A stretch of DNA of 54,833 bases from CAZWUW01 sp964636895 (GCA_964636895.1 CAZWUW010000007.1:1-54833), one strand, 5' to 3'. Positions 8,522-16,589 are shown, numbered from the stretch's first letter. Notes: generated by a model from the sequence alone, not told the origin. Program-made: numbers and translations.

Positions 8522-9492
8522 AAACGATACTTGTTTCAGGCGCTAGTGGGATTGTTGGATATGGAATATTACGGTCTTTGCGTCAGAGCACCAAAAAAAT
8601 TAGACTTATAGGTACGACAATATATGAAGATTCAATAGCCCCTGCATTTTGCGATATTTTTGAAAAGGCACCAAAGACCACGGATAATTGTTATATTGAA
8701 TGGTTGTGTTATGTTATAAAAAAACATAATGTAGATATGATTATTCCAGGAATTGAAGCAGATATGTTCAAATGGGCGAGTATGTATAATGTGATTAAAA
8801 AAACCGGGGTAGAAATCTTAGTAAATAATTTGGAATTAGTCAATTTGTGTGGGGATAAATGGCTTTTTTATGAAAAATTAAATCAAAGTAATTCTAATCT
8901 GGCTATAGAATCTAGAATTAACGGTGATTTTGAAGAACTCGCAGATGAGTATGGCCTCCCTTTTCTATTAAAACCTCGATGTGGCTTTGGTTCCAAGGGA
9001 ATAGTCATGGTAGATTCAAGCGATATTTTTCAAAAACACCGGCAGGAATTAGGACCTATAATTATGGCACAACCAATTATAGGTAATGACCTGGAAGAAT
9101 ATACTATATCGGCATTTTTTGATAAAAATAGTTGTCTTTGTTGTTATATTTCTCTAAAAAGGAAACTATCCAGAGATGGTTTTACTGAAAAAGCGCAGGT
9201 AGTAAATGTTGAAGAAGCTGAAAACATAATAATAGACCTGGCAGGTATTTTTAAACCGGTCGGGCCTACTAATTTTCAGTTTAGAAAACATAATGGAATG
9301 CTAAAGTTGCTAGAGATAAATCCCAGAATTTCTTCTGCAACCTCAATTAGAACGGCTTTTGGCTATAATGAATCCACTATGAGTGTCAATTACTTTTTGT
9401 ACGGAGAAATACCTGCTCAACCTCTTATAAAAAGGGGTACGGCAATTAGGTATATTGAGGAGTATGTTTTTTATGATCGGAATTATTTCTGA
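8518..9492 (+). CDS. ATP-grasp enzyme, carbamoyl-phosphate-synthase-like
   Basis: The 324-residue protein has a pre-ATP-grasp Rossmann-like domain (ILVSGASGIVGYGIL) and an ATP-grasp core. FLLKPRCGFGSKGIVMV (about residues 149-165) provides the ATP-binding lysine and the flexible loop. LEINPRISSATS near 264 provides the metal-binding Glu and Asn. This resembles stand-alone ATP-grasp proteins of the CarB/PylC type found in glycan loci. They use ATP to form an amide or related bond between a carboxylate and an amine, for instance an amino acid on a sugar. The reaction here is unknown. The start overlaps the epimerase stop by four bases, and the end overlaps the phosphoesterase gene by 20 bases, so the three are probably made together. 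Confidence 0.75.
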   Translation: MKTILVSGASGIVGYGILRSLRQSTKKIRLIGTTIYEDSIAPAFCDIFEKAPKTTDNCYIEWLCYVIKKHNVDMIIPGIEADMFKWASMYNVIKKTGVEILVNNLELVNLCGDKWLFYEKLNQSNSNLAIESRINGDFEELADEYGLPFLLKPRCGFGSKGIVMVDSSDIFQKHRQELGPIIMAQPIIGNDLEEYTISAFFDKNSCLCCYISLKRKLSRDGFTEKAQVVNVEEAENIIIDLAGIFKPVGPTNFQFRKHNGMLKLLEINPRISSATSIRTAFGYNESTMSVNYFLYGEIPAQPLIKRGTAIRYIEEYVFYDRNYF

Positions 9493-10138
9493 TATTCACG
9501 GTAATTTTATTGCCTTACAGGAAGTCTTAAAGGTCTTAGATGATATGAAAATTACTGATATTTATTGTCTTGGTGATGTTGTCGGCTATTATTCGCAAGT
9601 TAATGAATGTTGTGATGAGCTTCGAGCCAGAAATGTAAAATGTGTAATGGGTAATCACGATTGGTATATGGTCGCTAAAAGTTTTTGTGCTCGATCTAAA
9701 AGTGTTAACGATTGTTTAGCTTATCAAAGAAAAATAATCAGTAAAGAAAATTTGGACTGGTTATCTACTTTTCCTGTATTTATACATTTTGCTAATATCT
9801 TTATGGTACATGGCGGGTGGAATGATCCTATCGACGAATATTTGGAAATGTCAGAGGAATATTTTAACAAAATTGATGGCAAGTATTTCGCCTCGGGACA
9901 TAATCACATCCAAACTATTAATAGTTTTGGAGAAAAAATATATTGTAATCCTGGTTCTGTGGGTCAACCAAGAGATGGTGATCCCAGAGCTGCTTTCGCA
10001 ACATGGGATAGTAAGACATTTCATCTTCATAGAGTAAATTATGATATCCAAAAGGTGGGTGAATTGATGGGTAAGGCCGGTTTTAGTGGATATTATTATG
10101 GGTGTCTTAGGACTGGGGCAAGGAATCTAGGTTACTAA
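9473..10138 (+). CDS. Calcineurin-like metallophosphoesterase (YfcE/MJ0936 type)
   Basis: The 221-residue protein carries the full set of metallophosphoesterase motifs: SDIHGN at the N-terminus, GDVVGY, MGNHDWY, VHGGW and SGHNHIQ, followed by NPGSVGQPRDGDPRA, typical of the YfcE/MJ0936 subgroup. These bind two metal ions and hydrolyse phosphomonoesters or diesters. Within a glycan locus it could remove a phosphate from an activated sugar or an adenylated intermediate made by the overlapping ATP-grasp enzyme, but this is inference. Several starts are possible. GAGGAG at 9457-9462 favours ATG 9473 over TTG 9455 and ATG 9464. The gene is AT-rich like its neighbours. Its placement inside a sugar-modification operon is less common than stand-alone copies. 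Confidence 0.8.
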   Translation: MIGIISDIHGNFIALQEVLKVLDDMKITDIYCLGDVVGYYSQVNECCDELRARNVKCVMGNHDWYMVAKSFCARSKSVNDCLAYQRKIISKENLDWLSTFPVFIHFANIFMVHGGWNDPIDEYLEMSEEYFNKIDGKYFASGHNHIQTINSFGEKIYCNPGSVGQPRDGDPRAAFATWDSKTFHLHRVNYDIQKVGELMGKAGFSGYYYGCLRTGARNLGY

Positions 10139-10164
10139 AAATTTTAAAAGAGGAGTTTATTTTA

Positions 10165-10884
10165 ATGAATCAAGAAATAGATATGCTTGAAAACATTAGC
10201 GACTTTTATAAAAAGGGTGACCTGATGGATGAGTTTCTCGTCGACAGAGAGGTTGATTTAATTAAGAGAGCAGTCAATACGCGGGGGCCTGCTATTGAAA
10301 TAGGATGCGGCAATGGTTATTCTACGGAACACCTCATTAAACTATTCGATGACCTGTCTGTGCTTGAACCTTCCCAAAAAAATCTGAAATTAATGAAGAA
10401 TCGCTTAAAAACTGAAATCAACACATACAGTGGTCTGCTTGAAGAATTCCAGAATCCAAAAAAATTTGCCTATGTTATTTTTTTAAATGTGCTGGAACAT
10501 GTAGTTGACCCTGTTTTAGCCTTAAAAAAAATTAAAAGTTTATTATTAGGGGAAGGAAAAGTTTTTATTTCGGTTCCTAATTGCATGAGCTTAAATAGAA
10601 GAGCGGGGCTTGAGATGGGGTTGTTGGAGAGTTTTGATAAATTTGCACCAAAAGACTACCAACTGGGCCATAGAAGACTTTATACTGTCGAAATGCTAGC
10701 GGAGCATATTTCAAGTGCAGGCTTAATGCTTGAAACTATAAAAGGAATATACCTAAAACCTCTTGCAGAATCTCAGATGATTGAATTGGGATTGGATGCT
10801 GTGAAAGCTTTTTATAAGTTGGGAGAAGATGTCCCGCAGTATTGCGCTAATCTTTTCGCAATAGCAAGCAAAAGAAATTATTAG
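10165..10884 (+). CDS. SAM-dependent methyltransferase (class I), paralogue 1
   Basis: The 239-residue protein has a class I methyltransferase fold: the SAM-binding motif AIEIGCGNGYSTEHL near residue 45, the acidic strand SVLEPS, and FLNVLEHVVDP as motif IV. The C-terminal part (LGHRRLYTVEMLAEHI, then a helical tail with FYKLGEDVPQYCANLF) is shared with the methyltransferase at 12913, so the two are paralogues that flank the pair of glycosidase-like genes. The likely job is O- or N-methylation of a sugar or a carrier-bound intermediate. AGAGGAG lies well placed before ATG 10165. The acceptor cannot be predicted from sequence. Confidence 0.75.
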   Translation: MNQEIDMLENISDFYKKGDLMDEFLVDREVDLIKRAVNTRGPAIEIGCGNGYSTEHLIKLFDDLSVLEPSQKNLKLMKNRLKTEINTYSGLLEEFQNPKKFAYVIFLNVLEHVVDPVLALKKIKSLLLGEGKVFISVPNCMSLNRRAGLEMGLLESFDKFAPKDYQLGHRRLYTVEMLAEHISSAGLMLETIKGIYLKPLAESQMIELGLDAVKAFYKLGEDVPQYCANLFAIASKRNY

Positions 10885-10934
10885 TTAATGCAAGATATAA
10901 AGCATCAATTGAAGAATACAAATGGGGGATGGGA

Positions 10935-11900
10935 ATGTTTAAGTGGAATAAACTTGGTAGGGTCTTTAATCCGCAAGATGTGAAGGGAAAAAGCTGGCTT
11001 AAAAAATTTGCGCAAGCTCCCTGCGCTTTAGTTTTTGACAATTTTGTCAGAGTTTATTTTAGCTGTCGCCCGGAGCCGGATGCCAATGGTATGTATATTA
11101 GCTATACTGCTTATGTTGATTTGGATAGAAAAAATCTATTTAAAATAATAAATATCAGCAAAGAACCTATTCTTCAATTAGGCGAATTGGGTACTTTTGA
11201 TGAATTTGGCATATATCCAACTTCTGTAATTAGAAATGAAAATAAAATTTATGCTTATTATACGGGTCATACAAGATGTGAATCGGTTCCTTTTAATACT
11301 GCCATTGGCATTGCAATAAGCCATGATAACGGTGAGACCTTCAATAGAATTGGGAAGGGCCCTGTTTTGTCATATACACCCGATGAACCATTTGTTTTGA
11401 GTGGTCCTAAAATCAGAAAATATAATAACAAGTGGTATTTATGGTACATAGCAGGTAAGAAGTGGATAGAATCAGGTGGCAGACCGGAGGTGATTTACAG
11501 AATTAGAATGGCTCATTCAAACGATGGTCTGAACTGGACAAAACTAAATAGAGATATTATAGCTAATAGATTAGGAGAAGAGGAAACACAAGCTAGTCCG
11601 GACGTTTTTTTTCACAATGGCAAATACCATATGTTTTTTTGCTTTAAACAAGCCACTGATTTTAGAAATAATAAAGAGAGAAGCTACAGAATTGGGTACG
11701 CTTTTTCGGAGGACATGGAAAACTGGGTTCGTGATGATTCCAAGGCCGGTATTGATGTTTCTGTAAATGGATGGGATTCCGAAATGGTTGCATATCCACA
11801 TTTGCTTCAACTTGATGACAACATTTATATGTTTTATATAGGAAACCAGGTTGGAAAATATGGTTTTGGTATAGCTCAATTAGACGGTAATCTTGATTAA
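10935..11900 (+). CDS. Five-bladed beta-propeller glycosidase-like protein, copy 1
   Basis: The 321-residue protein has the repeated aromatic beta-strand pattern of GH43/GH32/GH130-like five-bladed propellers: KIYAYYTG, KWYLWYIAG, KYHMFFCF, NIYMFYIGN, each preceded by a charged turn. GTFDEFGIYPTSVI and WDSEMVAYPHLL are also repeated in the next gene. Such cytoplasmic proteins in glycan loci may act as glycosidases, phosphorylases or transferases, but catalytic acids cannot be assigned with confidence here. ATG 10935 is preferred over ATG 10929. The G-rich ribosome binding site ends at 10928, and the resulting N-terminus (MFKWNKLGRVF) lines up with that of the paralogue (MKWKKLGKIF). No signal peptide is visible, which argues against an exported polysaccharidase. 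Confidence 0.65.
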   Translation: MFKWNKLGRVFNPQDVKGKSWLKKFAQAPCALVFDNFVRVYFSCRPEPDANGMYISYTAYVDLDRKNLFKIINISKEPILQLGELGTFDEFGIYPTSVIRNENKIYAYYTGHTRCESVPFNTAIGIAISHDNGETFNRIGKGPVLSYTPDEPFVLSGPKIRKYNNKWYLWYIAGKKWIESGGRPEVIYRIRMAHSNDGLNWTKLNRDIIANRLGEEETQASPDVFFHNGKYHMFFCFKQATDFRNNKERSYRIGYAFSEDMENWVRDDSKAGIDVSVNGWDSEMVAYPHLLQLDDNIYMFYIGNQVGKYGFGIAQLDGNLD

Positions 11901-11921
11901 ATTGGAAAGGATATTATTTTT

Positions 11922-12872
11922 ATGAAGTGGAAAAAACTTGGCAAAATATTTGATCCGACAAATTATAAATTACCGAAGGGTTGTATTGAATTTGCACAGT
12001 CTCCACAAGCGTTGGTTTTTGACGATTACGTAAGAATATATTTTTCGACCAGAAGGAAATCAGAAAATGGAAAATACCTTAGCTATATTCAGTTTATCGA
12101 TATGGATAAGAACTTTAAGGAAGTGATTAATATTTCAAATAATACAGTTATTGAGTTAGGGGAATTAGGCTGCTTTGATGAGCATGGAATTTTTCCAATG
12201 AATGTTATAAGAGTTAAAGACAAAATATTTGGCTATACAAGTGGTTGGACAAGAAGAGTCTCTGTTTCGGCCGATTCAGGTATTGGACTGGTTATAAGTA
12301 GTGATGATGGTCGTACTTTTGAGAGGATTGGCAATGGACCAGTTTTAGCAGCTTCATTACATGAACCTTTTTTAGTAGCAGACCCCTTCGTCAGCATTTT
12401 TGAAGACACTTTTCATATGTGGTATATATATGGGACCCACTGGAAGGTGTCACCGGAAGGCAATGCTCCAGATCGGATATACAAAATAGGACATGCCACA
12501 TCGCAAGATGGCATTACATGGGTTAAAGAAGGCAGTCAAATAATTACCGATAAATATATCGATGAATGCCAGGCTCTTCCAACAGTCATAAGAATAAAAA
12601 ACAAATTACACATGTTTTTTTGTTATAGACAGTCATTTGATTTTAGAACAAATAAAGATAAAGGTTACAGAATAGGTTACGCTTACTCAGAAGACATGAT
12701 AAATTGGGTAAGAGATGATTCAAAAGCAGGAATTGATGTTACAGAGGGTAGCTGGGATTCTGATATGTTGTGTTATCCTCACGTATTTAAGTGTAACGAT
12801 AGTGTATATATGTTATATAATGGCAATGAATTCGGACGGTATGGCTTTGGGTTAGCTCGACTAGAGAAATAA
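11922..12872 (+). CDS. Five-bladed beta-propeller glycosidase-like protein, copy 2
   Basis: This 316-residue protein is a clear tandem paralogue of the preceding gene. It shares the N-terminus KWKKLGKIFDP, the PQALVFDDYVRIYFS strand, GELGCFDEHGIFP, RIGYAYSEDMINWVRDDSKAG (identical in the core to the first copy) and WDSDMLCYPHVF. The blade pattern again suggests a GH43-like or GH130-like propeller. Two diverged copies side by side imply a heterodimer or two related substrates. It starts at ATG 11922 after a GGAAAGG ribosome binding site, 21 bases beyond the previous stop. No secretion signal is seen. Function remains unknown; sugar transfer or trimming during assembly of the flagellar glycan is an inference from context. 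Confidence 0.65.
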   Translation: MKWKKLGKIFDPTNYKLPKGCIEFAQSPQALVFDDYVRIYFSTRRKSENGKYLSYIQFIDMDKNFKEVINISNNTVIELGELGCFDEHGIFPMNVIRVKDKIFGYTSGWTRRVSVSADSGIGLVISSDDGRTFERIGNGPVLAASLHEPFLVADPFVSIFEDTFHMWYIYGTHWKVSPEGNAPDRIYKIGHATSQDGITWVKEGSQIITDKYIDECQALPTVIRIKNKLHMFFCYRQSFDFRTNKDKGYRIGYAYSEDMINWVRDDSKAGIDVTEGSWDSDMLCYPHVFKCNDSVYMLYNGNEFGRYGFGLARLEK

Positions 12873-12912
12873 GGAAAATCCAGATAAAAATATATTATAA
12901 AGGACTGTTAGG

Positions 12913-13656
12913 ATGAATATTAAAAGAGATTATAATAAAGAACTTAAAGAAACGAATGAAAATAAATATGCATACAGTTTTGATTTCGATGTAATGCATC
13001 CATATATGATAAAATCATTTGAACCATTTTTTAGAAAAGGCAGTTGCCTTGAACTTGGTAGTTACAAAGGAAATTTTACAAAACGGCTCTTACCTTATTT
13101 TGAAAATCTTACGTGTATAGAGGCTTCTGATGAAGCTATTGAAACTGCAAAAAAAATGTTGGGTGACAAAGTTAAAATCATTAATGCACTTTTTGAAAAT
13201 GTCACATTGCCAATTAAATATGACAATATTATTTTGACTCATGTCTTGGAGCATATAGACAATCCGGTTTCTTTGCTGAAAAGGATTAATGATGACTGGC
13301 TTTCAGAAACTGGGCGGTTGTTCTTAGTGTGTCCTAATGCAAACGCACCATCTAGACAAATAGCGGTAAAAATGGGTCTGATTACTCATAATGCTGCTGT
13401 AACAAAAGCAGAAGCCGAACACGGACACAGAATTACTTATACATTAGATACTCTGGAAAGAGATGTAAAAGCAGCAGGTTTAAGTGTTATTCACAGATCA
13501 GGAATATTTTTTAAAGCACTGGCCAACTTTCAATGGGATAAGTTGCTAAATACAGATATTATCTCAAAAGAATACTTGGAGGGTTGCTACCAGTTGGGCC
13601 AACAATATCCGGATCTTTGTTCCAGTATATTTTTATTATGTGAAAAGAGTAAATAA
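12913..13656 (+). CDS. SAM-dependent methyltransferase (class I), paralogue 2
   Basis: The 247-residue protein shows a SAM-binding strand (CLELGSYKGNFTKRL), the acidic residue after strand 2 (CIEASDEA), and ILTHVLEHIDNP as motif IV. Its C-terminal half (HGHRITYTLDTLE, then YQLGQQYPDLCSSIFLL) matches that of the methyltransferase at 10165, so both descend from a common ancestor. Glycine motif I is slightly degenerate (GSYKG rather than GxGxG) but still compatible with SAM binding. It is the last strongly AT-rich gene of the cassette. The following aminotransferase returns to the base composition of the Pse genes. Sugar methylation is the probable role. Confidence 0.72.
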   Translation: MNIKRDYNKELKETNENKYAYSFDFDVMHPYMIKSFEPFFRKGSCLELGSYKGNFTKRLLPYFENLTCIEASDEAIETAKKMLGDKVKIINALFENVTLPIKYDNIILTHVLEHIDNPVSLLKRINDDWLSETGRLFLVCPNANAPSRQIAVKMGLITHNAAVTKAEAEHGHRITYTLDTLERDVKAAGLSVIHRSGIFFKALANFQWDKLLNTDIISKEYLEGCYQLGQQYPDLCSSIFLLCEKSK

Positions 13657-13689
13657 TGTTTGTAAGGGGTGGAAGAAGGTGGTATTAGT

Positions 13690-14904
13690 TTGAATAAAAA
13701 CTTAGAAGAACTTAGTATCCTTGGTGGAAAGCCTGTCTTTGAAGAAGTGTTACATGTGGGGCGGCCCAACCTTGGTGACCGTCAACGGTTTTTGGAACGG
13801 ATTAACGAGATGCTTGATCGGCGCTGGTTAACTAATAACGGACCGTTTGTTCAAGAATTTGAGAAAAAAATTGCTGAATATGTAGGGGTAAAGCATTGTA
13901 TTGCCATGTGCAACGCTACAGTAGCGTTAGAGATTACTATTCGCGCTTTAGGGCTAGCCGGAGAGGTAATAATTCCCTCCATGACATTTATTGCTACCGC
14001 GCATGCTTTGCAGTGGCAGGAGATTACGCCGGTTTTTTGTGATATTGATGCTGAAAGCCTTTGCCTTGATCCTGGACGGGTGGAAGAACTAATAACCCCT
14101 CGCACAACTGGTCTTATTGGCGTGCACCTGTTTGGCCGGCCTTGTGATGTAAATGCTTTACGGGAGATTGCCAATCGCAGAGGGTTAAAGTTAATGTTCG
14201 ATGCCGCCCACGCCTTTGGCTGCTCAAAAGACGGCCGTATAATTGGAGGGTTTGGGGATGCCGAAGTATTTAGTTTTCATGCCACTAAGTTTTTGAATAC
14301 CCTTGAGGGCGGGGCTGTAGTAACTAATGATGATGATTTGGCGGCTAAAATCAGGTTGATGAAGAACTTTGGTTTTGCAGGCCAGGATGACGTTTCATAC
14401 ATAGGCACTAACGGCAAAATGAATGAAGTATCTGCAGCAATGGGGCTGACCTCATTGGAGAGCTTAGACGAGTTTATTGAAATTAATAAACGAAATTATT
14501 ATTTGTATCAAAGAGAATTGGCCGGGATTCCGGGGATTACTTTGCGACAATACAATAAAAGTGAGCAGTGCAACTATCAGTATATTATTCTGATGGTGGA
14601 CGAGACTGCAACTGGCATTAGCCGTGACCGGATAGTTGATATTCTGAGAGCGGAAAATGTTTTGGCCCGGCGTTATTTTTATCCCGGTTGTCATAGGATG
14701 GAACCGTATCGTTCATATTTTCCCCATGCCAGGCTGCTGCTTCCAGTCACGGAAAAAGTAGTCCGACAAGTTATTGCCTTACCAACAGGTACGGCTGTTG
14801 GTGCTGATGAGATTGAAAAGGTCTGTGCTATTATTAAAACGGCAGTTTTGCATAATGAACAAATTAGTGCATTAGAGGTTGCCGCAACAACAGAAAACTA
14901 TTAA
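13690..14904 (+). CDS. DegT/DnrJ/EryC1/StrS family PLP aminotransferase
   Basis: This is a 404-residue nucleotide-sugar aminotransferase. It has the substrate loop ALEITIRALG after CNATV, the strand EVIIPSMTFIATAHAL, the PLP-phosphate and ring contacts in LMFDAAHAFG (around residue 170), and the Schiff-base lysine in FSFHATKFLNTLEGG (Lys near 200). The family converts keto-sugars of nucleotide sugars to amino sugars using glutamate. An in-frame GTG at 13669 has no spaced ribosome binding site, whereas AAGGTGG at 13675-13681 suits TTG 13690. It could supply an amino sugar for the glycan made by the upstream cassette. The N-terminal extension (ELSILGGKPVFEE) differs from typical PseC, so I do not assign that step. 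Confidence 0.82.
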   Translation: MNKNLEELSILGGKPVFEEVLHVGRPNLGDRQRFLERINEMLDRRWLTNNGPFVQEFEKKIAEYVGVKHCIAMCNATVALEITIRALGLAGEVIIPSMTFIATAHALQWQEITPVFCDIDAESLCLDPGRVEELITPRTTGLIGVHLFGRPCDVNALREIANRRGLKLMFDAAHAFGCSKDGRIIGGFGDAEVFSFHATKFLNTLEGGAVVTNDDDLAAKIRLMKNFGFAGQDDVSYIGTNGKMNEVSAAMGLTSLESLDEFIEINKRNYYLYQRELAGIPGITLRQYNKSEQCNYQYIILMVDETATGISRDRIVDILRAENVLARRYFYPGCHRMEPYRSYFPHARLLLPVTEKVVRQVIALPTGTAVGADEIEKVCAIIKTAVLHNEQISALEVAATTENY

Positions 14905-14979
14905 GTAATACGCTAAAGACAACGATACTAATGTTGCTATGTATTTTTTCATAATAATTTAAAAGAGGAGTGGTCTGCA

Positions 14980-15387
14980 ATGATATCTAATCCTTATGCT
15001 CAGTATAAGGAAAATTCAGTACAAACCGCCAGCCCCGAGAAGTTGATATTAATGCTTTACGATGGCGCTATCAAGTTTTTAAATCAGGCTAAGGTTGCTA
15101 TTGATGCTAATAATATTCAAGAATCCAATCTATACATTACTAAAACCCAGGATGTAATTACTGAACTAATGATTGCTTTAAACATGGACTATGAAATTGC
15201 CCATAACTTATATAACCTTTATGACTATTTTAACAGAAGACTAATTGAAGCTAATATTAAAAAGGATCCGGAGATTTTGGCGGAGGTATTAAACCATATT
15301 CTTGAACTGCGAGAGACCTGGGCGGAAGCCGCTTTGAAATTTAAAAGCCAGTCAACGCCGGCAGGTGGTGTGAATCTTGAAGGTTAA
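14980..15387 (+). CDS. fliS: Flagellar export chaperone FliS
   Basis: The 135-residue protein matches FliS, the cytosolic chaperone that binds the C-terminus of flagellin and prevents early polymerisation before export. Recognisable parts are the N-terminal NPYAQYKENSVQTASPEKLILMLYDGAIKFL region and the helical bundle with YNLYDYFNRRLIEANIKKD and VLNHILELRETW. Length is normal. GAGGAGTGG precedes ATG 14980 at normal spacing. The gene overlaps the next one by 11 bases. Its position right after the glycan locus is the main reason to think that flagellin is the glycan acceptor. Confidence 0.93.
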   Translation: MISNPYAQYKENSVQTASPEKLILMLYDGAIKFLNQAKVAIDANNIQESNLYITKTQDVITELMIALNMDYEIAHNLYNLYDYFNRRLIEANIKKDPEILAEVLNHILELRETWAEAALKFKSQSTPAGGVNLEG

Positions 15388-15877
15388 AAACCTGAATAGT
15401 CACATTGAACATATTATCAGCGGGTATAAACAGCAGTATCCGTATTATAAGCAATTACTGCAACTTTCACTAAAAATGCAGACTATAGTTTTTGACACAA
15501 ATATTGAGGAGATAGAGCAGATATCTACAGCCAGGATTGAAGTAATTAATAATATCGAGGAAATTGAGAAAAACATTGTGTCACATAAAGAGGCTGTTAT
15601 GAACCTGTTGCATCTCAAAGAATTTAATCTTGAGAAGGTATTAGACCTCATCTACGCAGATTTAAAAAAGGAATTATATGAACAAAAAGAAGTTCTTGAG
15701 CAATTAATAAATGCAATAATTGAATCAGACAGGAAAAACGAAGAAGTCTTGAATAATCAATTAAAAGATAATGTAAGTGAGCAAATAAGAATCAAGCAGC
15801 ATTTTGGAATTCAACAGGTATATCTCGACCGACCGGAAAAATATCCCGAACCCCGTTTTTTTGACAAAATAAAGTAG
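15377..15877 (+). CDS. FliT/FlgN-like putative flagellar chaperone
   Basis: The 166-residue protein is almost wholly helical, with long charged heptad-like stretches (IEEIEQISTARIEVINNIEEIEKN; LKKELYEQKEVLEQLINAII). It has no membrane segment and no enzymatic motif. FliT and FlgN chaperones share this layout, and the gene lies exactly where fliT normally follows fliS, with an 11-base overlap that implies coupled translation. The start is TTG 15377, preceded by GGTGGTG. Sequence identity to known FliT or FlgN cannot be judged here. The assignment therefore rests on position, size and helicity. Confidence 0.55.
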   Translation: MKVKNLNSHIEHIISGYKQQYPYYKQLLQLSLKMQTIVFDTNIEEIEQISTARIEVINNIEEIEKNIVSHKEAVMNLLHLKEFNLEKVLDLIYADLKKELYEQKEVLEQLINAIIESDRKNEEVLNNQLKDNVSEQIRIKQHFGIQQVYLDRPEKYPEPRFFDKIK

Positions 15878-15904
15878 AATAACCGGTAATATTGTGTAAA
15901 ACTC

Positions 15905-15933
15905 TTGCCAAAGCCCTGGTTGCACTGTATAAT
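15905..15933 (+). promoter_or_regulatory. SigA-type promoter for the zinc-ribbon gene
   Basis: TTGCCA at 15905-15910 and a perfect TATAAT at 15928-15933 are separated by 17 bases, about 100 bases before the zinc-ribbon start. No other promoter-like pair lies in this 157-base gap. Confidence 0.65.
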
Positions 15934-16034
15934 TTTACTATATAAATGCTATAACCTGTTGCACCTATTATTCACCGGTCGGTGAGACAGGCGGTCAGGT
16001 TGGCGAAAATTCACAAAGTGAGGGGATTCATTTA

Positions 16035-16310
16035 ATGGCTTTCGAGGACAAAACTTTAGTGTGTAAGGATTGCGGGAACGATTTTGTGTTCACTGCCGGT
16101 GAGCAGGAGTTCTTCGCGGAAAAGGGGTTTGAAAACGAACCCCAGCGGTGTCGGGATTGTCGGACCAATCGCCGGTCACAGCGAAATGGCGGCAACCGCC
16201 AAATGTATGATGTGGTTTGTGCCGAGTGCGGTCAGCCTACCCAGGTGCCTTTCCAACCGCGCAACGAACGGCCTGTTTACTGCCGTGAATGCTTCGCCAA
16301 CCATAAGTAG
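16035..16310 (+). CDS. Zinc-ribbon protein (CxxC-rich)
   Basis: The 91-residue basic protein carries two zinc-ribbon-like units. The first has CKDCGNDF and CRDCRTNRR, with the GEQEFFAEKGFENEPQRC signature of the small zinc-ribbon domain proteins (zf-trcl/PF13451) common in Clostridia and Chloroflexi. The second has CAECGQPTQVPF and YCRECF. Each unit can hold one zinc ion. The role of the family is unknown; its size and charge would suit nucleic acid or ribosome binding. AGTGAGGGG lies before ATG 16035. It is monocistronic, with its own promoter and a strong terminator, and lies next to cold-shock and ribosome hibernation genes. Confidence 0.8.
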   Translation: MAFEDKTLVCKDCGNDFVFTAGEQEFFAEKGFENEPQRCRDCRTNRRSQRNGGNRQMYDVVCAECGQPTQVPFQPRNERPVYCRECFANHK

Positions 16311-16328
16311 AAGAAGTGGTATACAACG

Positions 16329-16360
16329 CCCGGAGCAGATGCATGCTCCGGGTTTGTTTT
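16329..16360 (+). terminator. Intrinsic terminator after the zinc-ribbon gene
   Basis: CCCGGAGCA (16329-16337) pairs with TGCTCCGGG (16344-16352) across a six-base loop and is followed by TTTGTTTTTT. Confidence 0.9.
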
Positions 16361-16467
16361 TTAATGCGACAAATTATCGTATTATACTTATATCGATTCG
16401 ACAATTTACAGTGTGACTCACATAATTGCCCACAGAAACCCCCTTGATATTCCACTTACCAACAGAC

Positions 16468-16516
16468 TTATCCACATTATCCACAGTTTCCATATCCACA
16501 AGCTGGGTTATCCACA
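16468..16516 (+). promoter_or_regulatory. Cluster of four DnaA-box-like 9-mers
   Basis: TTATCCACA occurs at 16468-16476, 16477-16485 and 16508-16516, with a one-mismatch copy ATATCCACA at 16492-16500. All four are in the same direction, with start-to-start steps of 9, 15 and 16 bases. They match the DnaA box consensus TTATNCACA. The cluster lies in the 365-base gap between the zinc-ribbon terminator and the cold-shock gene, upstream of the latter's promoter. No dnaA, dnaN or gidA gene is nearby, so this is more likely a DnaA-titrating or DnaA-regulated site than an origin. Confidence 0.75.
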
Positions 16517-16589
16517 GGCTATTTTCGACACATCAGGCATTCTGGTTTTTCTAAGTAAGTTGGCAATATTAATCCTGGAATTCCAATGG

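Noticed and set aside
13690..14904. Assignment of the DegT aminotransferase as PseC
   Set aside because: The N-terminal sequence and its distance from the Pse genes do not fit typical PseC. Only the family can be given.
16468..16516. Chromosome origin oriC at the DnaA-box cluster
   Set aside because: No dnaA, dnaN, rnpA or gidA nearby, no long AT-rich unwinding element flanked by boxes on both strands, and gene direction does not switch here.
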